A stretch of 64,000 nucleotides of DNA from Tissierellia bacterium. GTDB taxonomy: Bacteria > Bacillota > Clostridia > Tissierellales > Peptoniphilaceae. The position numbers were made by a program, and so were the translations under genes. Numbering within the stretch: position 1 is the first letter of the stretch; every line of letters starts with the position of its first letter. Under the pieces are notes generated by a model. It was not told the origin of the DNA and made no database searches. It was given only the letters and a program-made list of their open reading frames with translations. The stretch is taken from contig JAUNLK010000003.1 of NCBI GenBank assembly GCA_030535395.1, forward strand, positions 62,001 through 126,000, given 5' to 3'. This document shows positions 58,638 to 64,000 of this stretch, one piece after another.

Positions 58638-58817
58638 TACTACCTCCTAAACTACACTGTTACTCTTATATACCCAATCTTTGAAAATGAAAGTTTAATA
58701 TGAGTCTAAGATTTTACCCTTCCTGGGGAAAAAAATCTTCCAGTGGTATAATTTAAGTAAGTATTCTAATTGATTTAAAGCCCAGAAGCCCATCGGAATC
58801 ATTGATAGGAGGATCCC

Positions 58818-59447
58818 ATGAAAAAATTCACCCCCCTGCTCCTGGTTGCCCTCTTGGGCCTCACTGCCTGCGATCAGGCAGCCGCTGGAGTGGCCCCCGA
58901 CAATGGCAATCAGGAAACGGAAAATATCAAAGTAGTGGAGAGCCAGGACAATGGCGCCAATCTCCAAGAACAGGAAAATGAAAACAATGGGGAAAACACC
59001 CCCGAGGACCCCGCCCTGGAAGAGGAGGATGCCCAAGTTCCAGAGGCCGAGGAATTCGAGGCCATCCTCTACTTCCCCTCCACGGACTATCTCCTCGGTG
59101 TGACAGAGGACGAAAAGACCGTCACCGAAGAGGTGACCCTCCAGGGAGACAAGGCTCAGGGAGTACTGGACGCCCTGGCCGAGGGACCCCAGGGGGAGGA
59201 CGCCGAGACCACCGGCCTCGAGAACTACGACTACACCGCCGAGCTGGACGGCGACACCGCCCGGGTGGACTTCACCGGGGAGATCTCCGGAAGCAGCACG
59301 GAAGAGGAAGTCCTCCTCCGCGCCGTGGTCAATTCCCTCCTCTCGGTGGATGGCATCAAGGCCGTGGTCATCACCATTGACGGGGAAGAGGCCGAGACCC
59401 TCATGGGCCACATGCTCATCGACGAGCCCTTCGTCAATCTCCTCTAA
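58818..59447 (+). CDS. GerMN-domain lipoprotein
   Basis: A 209-residue lipoprotein: signal MKKFTPLLLVALLGLTAC with lipobox Cys18, a long acidic Asn/Glu/Pro linker (about 20-80), and one GerMN domain (AILYFPSTDYLLGV, VLDALAEGP, LDGDTARVDFTGEISGSS, LLRAVVNSLLSVDGIKAVVI). GerMN domains occur in GerM of spore formers and in many envelope lipoproteins, so sporulation is not implied. Start follows ATAGGAGGATCCC. Confidence 0.9.
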   Translation: MKKFTPLLLVALLGLTACDQAAAGVAPDNGNQETENIKVVESQDNGANLQEQENENNGENTPEDPALEEEDAQVPEAEEFEAILYFPSTDYLLGVTEDEKTVTEEVTLQGDKAQGVLDALAEGPQGEDAETTGLENYDYTAELDGDTARVDFTGEISGSSTEEEVLLRAVVNSLLSVDGIKAVVITIDGEEAETLMGHMLIDEPFVNLL

Positions 59448-59464
59448 TTTAAGTGCACGAAAAA

Positions 59465-59490
59465 AGGACCTCCCAGGAGGTCCTATTTTT
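59465..59490 (+). terminator. Terminator after the GerMN lipoprotein gene (may be bidirectional)
   Basis: AGGACCTCC and GGAGGTCCT form a 9-bp stem with loop CA, followed by ATTTTT. The upstream AAAAAA gives a U-tract for the convergent recR transcript, whose stop codon lies inside the stem (59483-59485). Confidence 0.9.
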
Positions 59491-60085
59491 GTACGGAGAT
59501 TCGGTTTTTCATGGCCATGGACACGGTCATCTCATCAAAGTACTCCAGGTCGCCCCCCACGGGGATGCCGTAGGCCAGGCGGGAGATTTTGATGGGCACA
59601 TCCTCCAGGTGATTGAGGATGTAGAGGGCCGTGGTGTCCCCATTTTTGGTGGGATTGGTGGCCAGGATGACTTCCTTCACTTCCTCGGACTTCAGCCGCT
59701 CATAGAGCTCCTTGAGGCGGAGGTCGGCGGGGAGAATCCCCCGCTCGGGGACAATGAGGCCGTGGAGGACGTGGTAGAGGCCCCGGTAGCTGCCGGAGCG
59801 CTCCATGGCCAGGACGTCCTTGGGGCCCTCCACCACGCAGATCATGGACCGGTCCCGCTCGCTATTGGCGCAAATGGGACAGGGATCGCCGTCGGTCCAG
59901 TCGTGACAGATGGAGCACTCCCTGATCTGCTCCTTGGCATCCACAATGGCACGGGCCAGGGCCTGGGCCTCCGGCTCAGTGCCCTCCAGGATGTGATAGG
60001 CCAGCCGCTCCGCGGACTTGGGCCCCACCCCCGGGAGCTTGGCCAGCTCGTAGAGGAGATTGTGGAGGGGTCCTTTTCCCTCCAT
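59483..60085 (-). CDS. recR: Recombination protein RecR
   Basis: A 200-residue protein: helix-hairpin-helix (LAKLPGVGPKSAERLAYHIL), a C4 zinc finger (CSICHDWTDGDPCPIC), a Toprim domain (MICVVEGPKDVLAMERSG) and the Walker-B-like C-terminus. It acts with RecO in gap repair. It overlaps ybaB by one base. Confidence 0.98.
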   Translation of the reverse strand: MEGKGPLHNLLYELAKLPGVGPKSAERLAYHILEGTEPEAQALARAIVDAKEQIRECSICHDWTDGDPCPICANSERDRSMICVVEGPKDVLAMERSGSYRGLYHVLHGLIVPERGILPADLRLKELYERLKSEEVKEVILATNPTKNGDTTALYILNHLEDVPIKISRLAYGIPVGGDLEYFDEMTVSMAMKNRISVQK

Positions 60086-60423
60086 TAGAACATCCCCGGT
60101 AGATTGAGCCCTCCGGTGAGTTTTGCCATTTCCCCCTGGGTCTTCTCCTCTGCCATATTGGAGGCCTCCCGAATGGCAGCCAGAATCAAATCTTCCAGAG
60201 TCTCCACATCATCGGGATCCACCACTTCGGGGTCCATTTTGATGGATACCACTTCCTTCTTGCCATTGACTGTGGCTTCCACCACGCCGCCCCCGGCGGA
60301 AGCGGTGAATTCCGCCGCATCCAAACTCTCCTGCATGGCCTCCATGTCCCGCTGGAACTTTTGGATTTGCTTCATCATATTTTTGTTGGCTCCCCCCATT
60401 TTGGGGAATCCGCCCTTAGCCAT
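60085..60423 (-). CDS. YbaB/EbfC nucleoid-associated protein
   Basis: A 112-residue protein starting [20 protein letters not shown], with [20 protein letters not shown] and [12 protein letters not shown], the family pattern. It binds DNA as a dimer and typically lies between dnaX and recR, as here. The ATG at 60423 follows GTGAGG and overlaps dnaX by 8 bases. Confidence 0.95.
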   Translation of the reverse strand: MAKGGFPKMGGANKNMMKQIQKFQRDMEAMQESLDAAEFTASAGGGVVEATVNGKKEVVSIKMDPEVVDPDDVETLEDLILAAIREASNMAEEKTQGEMAKLTGGLNLPGMF

Positions 60424-62014
60424 TTTTTTCCTCACTTTCTTCGATGAACAGTTTATCAGCTCCGAACAGCCCCCGCAGGATCTCCTCGGGCTGCAGCAGG
60501 GACTTCTCGCGAATCAGTCGAATCTCCTGAACCTCGCCCAAGACTTCCCCGGCCGCTGTTCGAATTTTTTCCTTCACTTCATTTAAATCATTGAGTTGCA
60601 GCAAAAAATCATACTGGGGATCCAGGTACAGGACCAGGACCCCGTGGTGAAAGCTCTGGGGCTCCAAGCGCTCCATGAGCTCGGTGGTCATGACATCCCC
60701 CGCCACCAGGGCCTTCACCCGCTGCCAATGGTCCAAGAAGAGATCAGAGCGCTCCTCTCCCTTTTCCTCCGGGCTCCCGGTGGCGGCCTCACGGCCCCCT
60801 TCACTCTCTGCCTCCTCCGATTGTACCGTAATCCCGGGCATTTGAACAGAAGGGGGCTCTTCAGCCTGGGAGCTCTCCCGGGGCTGGAAGAGGGCCTCTC
60901 TAGGTGCCGGCTCCTCGTTTCCGCCCCCCTGGCCCCCTTTGATGGCCATGAGCCTCAGAAGTAAAAGCTCCAAAAAGAGCCGCTGATCCTCGGCGAGTCT
61001 CAGATCCCTCTGGGCATCGGACAGGAGGGAGGTCATGGCCAAAAGGGGCCCCTCCCCCAGTTTCAAAAACTGGGCCTCCAGTGCCTCCCCCTCCTGGGGG
61101 CTGTAGGCCATGGGCACTTTTCGGGTGAAAGAGTAGACCAAAAGGTCCCGGAAATACCCCATGAGATCCTCCAGGACCCTCCCCAGGGCCACCCCCTGGC
61201 TGTAGAGGGTGCCAATGAGCTGAAAGCCCAGGCGCACATCCTGGAGGATGACGGCATCGGTGAGGCGAATCATGGCCTCATTTCCCGCAAGACCCAGGGT
61301 GCGGCGCACCACCTCCGCCGTGAGCTCCTCCCCGGCTGCCAAAGACAGGGACTGGTCCAGGAGGGTGAGGCCATCTCGCATGGAGCCGTCGGCCCGGTGG
61401 GCCAAGAGTTCCAGGGCACCGGGCCCCGCCTTCTCCCCCTCTTTTTTCAGGACCTCCTCCAATTCCCCCAGGATCTCCTCCTCCGTCAGTCGACCAAAGG
61501 AAAACCTCTGGGTCCTACTGAGGATGGTGTCGGGAATCCGCTCCGGCTCCGTAGTGGCCAATAGGAAGAGGACATACTCCGGGGGCTCCTCCAAAATTTT
61601 CAAAAGGGCATTGAAGGCGCCCTTGCTTAACATGTGCACCTCGTCGATGATATAGACTTTTTTCTTGGCCACCGACGGGGGATACTGGGCATTGTCCTTG
61701 AGGTCTCGAATGTCGTCGACACTGTTGTTACTGGCCGCGTCCATCTCCACCACGTCCAAAATACGCTCTTCCAAAATTCCCCTGCAATTTTCACACTCAT
61801 TACAGGGATTGCCATCCCGAGGATGGAGACAGTTGACCCCACGGGCCAAAATTTTTGCACAGCTGGTCTTCCCCGTGCCCCGAGTGCCGCTGAAAAGATA
61901 GCTGTGGGCCACGGTATTTGAAGCCACCTGATTTTTCAAAGCAGTGGTAATCATTCTCTGGCCCACCACCTCATCAAAGGTCTGAGGCCGATATTTACGA
62001 TATAGTGCTCCCAT
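60416..62014 (-). CDS. dnaX: DNA polymerase III subunits gamma and tau
   Basis: A 532-residue clamp-loader ATPase: [15 protein letters not shown], Walker [20 protein letters not shown], zinc cysteines [26 protein letters not shown], and the sensor-2 region. A tau-type C-terminal region (about 370-532) is present and is Glu/Pro-rich. No slippery frameshift heptamer was found. It heads the dnaX-ybaB-recR operon. Confidence 0.97.
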   Translation of the reverse strand: MGALYRKYRPQTFDEVVGQRMITTALKNQVASNTVAHSYLFSGTRGTGKTSCAKILARGVNCLHPRDGNPCNECENCRGILEERILDVVEMDAASNNSVDDIRDLKDNAQYPPSVAKKKVYIIDEVHMLSKGAFNALLKILEEPPEYVLFLLATTEPERIPDTILSRTQRFSFGRLTEEEILGELEEVLKKEGEKAGPGALELLAHRADGSMRDGLTLLDQSLSLAAGEELTAEVVRRTLGLAGNEAMIRLTDAVILQDVRLGFQLIGTLYSQGVALGRVLEDLMGYFRDLLVYSFTRKVPMAYSPQEGEALEAQFLKLGEGPLLAMTSLLSDAQRDLRLAEDQRLFLELLLLRLMAIKGGQGGGNEEPAPREALFQPRESSQAEEPPSVQMPGITVQSEEAESEGGREAATGSPEEKGEERSDLFLDHWQRVKALVAGDVMTTELMERLEPQSFHHGVLVLYLDPQYDFLLQLNDLNEVKEKIRTAAGEVLGEVQEIRLIREKSLLQPEEILRGLFGADKLFIEESEEKNG

Positions 62015-62147
62015 AATCCCCTCCGAACTCCATTATAACAAATGGAACTTAGAGATATCCTCAAAAGGATTTGACCTAAGGAACACAGGATTTTCACACT
62101 TTCTTATTACACTGTTAACATAGTGATAACCAATTAGGAGGTACACA

Positions 62148-62408
62148 ATGAACTTGAAGAAAATTGCTAGCACCGCCGTTATCGGAACCATGATGCTGGG
62201 CCTTGTTGCCTGTGGTGGCGCTCAAAACGCTGCTAACAACGCTGAAGCTGCTGCCAACGAAGCTGTAAACGAAGCTGTAAACGCTCAAGAAGAAGCCAAC
62301 GCTGAAGCCGAAGAAGCTGTAGAAGCTCAAGAAGCCGAAGCTGAAGCTGAAGCCGACGCTGAGAACGCTGAAGCTGCTGCTGAAGAAGCCGAAGAAGCTA
62401 CCAACTAA
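62148..62408 (+). CDS. Small Ala/Glu/Asn-rich lipoprotein
   Basis: An 86-residue protein: MNLKKIASTAVIGTMMLGLVAC with lipobox LVAC (Cys22), then 64 residues made almost only of Ala, Glu, Asn, Gln, Val and Asp, with no Lys or Arg at all. The start follows AATTAGGAGGTACACA and a terminator follows the stop, so it is a real gene. Its codons (GCT, GAA, AAC) differ from the GCC/GAG habit of its neighbours, which fits very high expression. Its signal peptide starts like that of PstS. The alanine/glutamate periodicity suggests a long helix or coiled coil. Function unknown; an abundant envelope spacer is one possibility. Confidence 0.85.
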   Translation: MNLKKIASTAVIGTMMLGLVACGGAQNAANNAEAAANEAVNEAVNAQEEANAEAEEAVEAQEAEAEAEADAENAEAAAEEAEEATN

Positions 62409-62423
62409 GATATACCATCGCAA

Positions 62424-62449
62424 GGGCTCCGGGTGACCGGAGCTTTTTG
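62424..62449 (+). terminator. Terminator after the Ala/Glu-rich lipoprotein gene
   Basis: GCTCCGG-GTGA-CCGGAGC followed by TTTTTG, 18 bases beyond the stop codon. Confidence 0.92.
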
Positions 62450-62477
62450 TTTTGTGAAATCTGGGCCTCGCCTATGT

Positions 62478-62483
62478 TATAAT
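62478..62483 (+). promoter_or_regulatory. Consensus -10 element upstream of the zinc-ribbon gene
   Basis: TATAAT lies 25 bases before the TTG start; no good -35 is visible at 16-18 bases (TGAAAT at 62455-62460). Confidence 0.55.
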
Positions 62484-62507
62484 TTTCTGTAAAAGGAGGG
62501 ATCAGAC

Positions 62508-64000
62508 TTGTATTGCTATCAGTGCGGAGAAAAATTAATCGAGGGGGCACGGTTCTGTCATCACTGCGGTGCAGATCAATCCAAGGCCATGGAGGCCATG
62601 GAGCTTTCCCTCCACGGCGCCCACGGGGCCCCCAAAAAATCCAAGGGGCAGGATCAAACTGTGGAGCAGACCAGAATCTTCCGTAGCAGCCAACATCCTC
62701 CCCAAGGGGATGAGGCGGGAAGGGACCAATCCCTCCAGGACTATGTCCGGAAAATCGATCGGGAAGTTCAAAAGAATGTAAAGCAAAAAGAGGACACCAT
62801 GGACCTGGACCGCAGGGTCATTGAGGAGGAGCTGAAAAAATCCTCCTCCCAAAAGGTCCAGGGGGTGGAGGAGAAGGCGCCTCCCAAGAAGAGCTTTAAG
62901 AGCCTCTGGCACGACTTCATCAATGAAGAGGACAATCCCTACTCCGTCTTCGGCGCCTGGGCCAATGAGGCAGAGGCCCAGGAGGAGCTCCCCTCCCCCG
63001 AGGAGATGGACGCCACCCTGGCAGAGGACGAGGAGACCACCGAGACCCGAGAGCCCCTGGAGGCCAAGGCAGTGCCCAGTCCCCAGAGTCCCCTGAAATT
63101 CCTCTCCAATTTGCGGCAAAAATTTACAAAGGCAGGCGGGCCCACTGACGAGGAAGCCCTGATCCAGCCCCGGGACGGCTACGAGATGGCCCCGGAAGTA
63201 GCCCCCTCGGTGGAAAAAGCCCAGATGGCCCCGGAGGTGGATGATTCCCTCGAAAGGGAGCAGATTCAGCCCCGGGACGGCTACGACGTGGCCCCGGAAG
63301 TAGCCCCCTCGGTGGAAGAGGCCCAGATGGCCCCGGAGGATGATGATTCCCTCAAAAGGGAGCAGATTCAACCCCGGGACGCCCATGGCGCACTGGAGGT
63401 AGCCCCCTCGGTGGAAGAGGCCCAGATGACCCCGGAGGAGCTCCCCTTGGCGGAGGATGCCCTCACAGAGGAGGCCCTTACAGAGGACGAGCCTCAGAGG
63501 GAGGACAGGGCCCAGCGGGGATTCTCCCTGAGCTTCCTCAAGCTGCCCTTCCTGAAGAGGGAAGCTGCCCCGGAACATGCTGAGCACACGGAAAAGCTGG
63601 AGGCCGTTAAAGAGGAGTCCCCTGCCCCTGAGTTCCAGGCAGTCGAAGCCCCCGGCCCCGAAGTGGCCCCGGCCCCAAGGGAGCTTGAAGCCCCCGGCCC
63701 GGTGGAAGTGACCCCCGAGGATTCCAGGGCCAGGGAAAAAGCCCCCCTCCAGGAGGCCCAAGGGGAGCAGCCAGCCGCCCCCGCCCCGCCCCTGGAGGAG
63801 TCAGAGGAAACCCAGCTGCCTGAGGAGAAAGTGGCCCAGCCCTTTGGCCTCAACTGGAGCATCGCCTACGAGGGCCTGCGAAACACCCTCCGGGCCCACA
63901 GCCCCGTGGTCCCCATCCTCCTTCTGCTCCTGGGTGGTTTTTTCTACGGCTACCCCATCTTCGCCATTCTCCGGGAAGTCAGTGTCCCCTCCCTCTTGGC
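62508..64000 (+). CDS. Zinc-ribbon protein with long disordered region and transmembrane segment, partial
   Basis: Read from a TTG at 62508 after AAAAGGAGGGATCAGAC; the frame is open to the window edge (497 codons). The first 20 residues form a zinc ribbon with Cys3, Cys6, Cys17 and Cys20 (YCYQCGEKL, RFCHHCGA). A long charged, Pro/Glu/Ala-rich region follows, with three 34-residue repeats (from residue 219), and then a hydrophobic stretch (VVPILLLLLGGFFYGYPIF) near residue 465. Similar zinc-ribbon membrane proteins occur in Bacillota with unknown roles. The C-terminal domain is outside the window. Confidence 0.8.
   Translation, partial: MYCYQCGEKLIEGARFCHHCGADQSKAMEAMELSLHGAHGAPKKSKGQDQTVEQTRIFRSSQHPPQGDEAGRDQSLQDYVRKIDREVQKNVKQKEDTMDLDRRVIEEELKKSSSQKVQGVEEKAPPKKSFKSLWHDFINEEDNPYSVFGAWANEAEAQEELPSPEEMDATLAEDEETTETREPLEAKAVPSPQSPLKFLSNLRQKFTKAGGPTDEEALIQPRDGYEMAPEVAPSVEKAQMAPEVDDSLEREQIQPRDGYDVAPEVAPSVEEAQMAPEDDDSLKREQIQPRDAHGALEVAPSVEEAQMTPEELPLAEDALTEEALTEDEPQREDRAQRGFSLSFLKLPFLKREAAPEHAEHTEKLEAVKEESPAPEFQAVEAPGPEVAPAPRELEAPGPVEVTPEDSRAREKAPLQEAQGEQPAAPAPPLEESEETQLPEEKVAQPFGLNWSIAYEGLRNTLRAHSPVVPILLLLLGGFFYGYPIFAILREVSVPSLL
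63162..63467 (+). repeat. Three 102-bp in-frame tandem repeats
   Basis: Units begin at 63162, 63264 and 63366. Each encodes 34 residues starting IQPRDGY and containing VAPSVEEAQMAPE; the third is divergent at both ends. Copies one and two are nearly identical in DNA, indicating recent duplication. Confidence 0.9.

Noticed and set aside
60416-62014. Programmed frameshift in dnaX giving gamma
   Set aside because: No A-rich slippery heptamer with a downstream stem was found in the expected region.
62535-63761. Long open frame (408 codons) on the minus strand
   Set aside because: Antisense of the zinc-ribbon gene; Gly/Leu-rich composition typical of the reverse complement of GC-rich Glu/Pro codons, with no start signal.

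Overview
The window is chromosomal DNA of a GC-rich anaerobic member of the Bacillota (clostridial or tissierellial type). The evidence is a glmS ribozyme, a bifunctional HPr kinase/phosphorylase, ribosomal protein L27 with a cleavable N-terminus next to its processing protease Prp, pyruvate:ferredoxin oxidoreductase, an oxygen-independent cobalamin pathway, SLH-domain surface proteins, a GerMN lipoprotein, strong GGAGG ribosome binding sites and many U-tract terminators. Genus cannot be named from the sequence alone.

Layout. 1-2240: the start of a RelA/SpoT-like alarmone synthetase, a PpiC-type prolyl isomerase, a cold-shock protein and an acyl-ACP thioesterase, all on the minus strand. 2283-5702: glmS under its ribozyme, with a further folded element before the start codon, then an orphan HipA-like kinase of different composition. 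5900-8088: a hairpin repeat and two exported wall proteins (stalk domains; SLH domains). 8157-21027: a nearly complete anaerobic cobalamin cluster of 17 genes, transcribed leftwards and controlled by a B12 riboswitch lying between cbiB and cbiK; cbiA and cbiP are not in the window. 21159-24703: pyruvate carboxylase. 24704-25291: a non-coding stretch with short repeats and a decayed IS3-family element. 25292-34390: the phosphate regulon (pstSCAB, phoU, phoB, phoR and a second two-component pair) behind a row of putative Pho boxes. 34411-36045: a single-cysteine glutathione peroxidase, a peroxiredoxin with a structured leader, and five exact-period 53-bp tandem repeats. 36152-39766: pyruvate:ferredoxin oxidoreductase. 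39802-42631: hprK and uvrC. 42718-49001: the conserved rplU-prp-rpmA / obgE-yhbY-nadD-yqeK-LCP-rsfS-ridA-comEA region. 49007-52343: an M18 aminopeptidase and an OatA-like protein lacking expected catalytic residues. 52375-52531: tRNA-Lys(CTT). 52548-56604: malQ-glgP-XRE regulator. 56757-62014: ftsH, a GerMN lipoprotein, and dnaX-ybaB-recR. 62148-64000: an unusual Ala/Glu/Asn lipoprotein and the start of a long zinc-ribbon membrane protein with 102-bp internal repeats.

Together the genes describe a fermentative anaerobe that interconverts pyruvate, acetyl-CoA and oxaloacetate, uses alpha-glucans, makes B12, responds to phosphate limitation, and builds an S-layer-type envelope. No wholly new defence or metabolic system can be claimed. 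The items that most deserve follow-up are the folded element after the glmS ribozyme, the start-stop codon and competing hairpins in the peroxiredoxin leader, the 53-bp tandem array, the orphan HipA-like kinase, the degenerate acetyltransferase and the two odd proteins at the right end.
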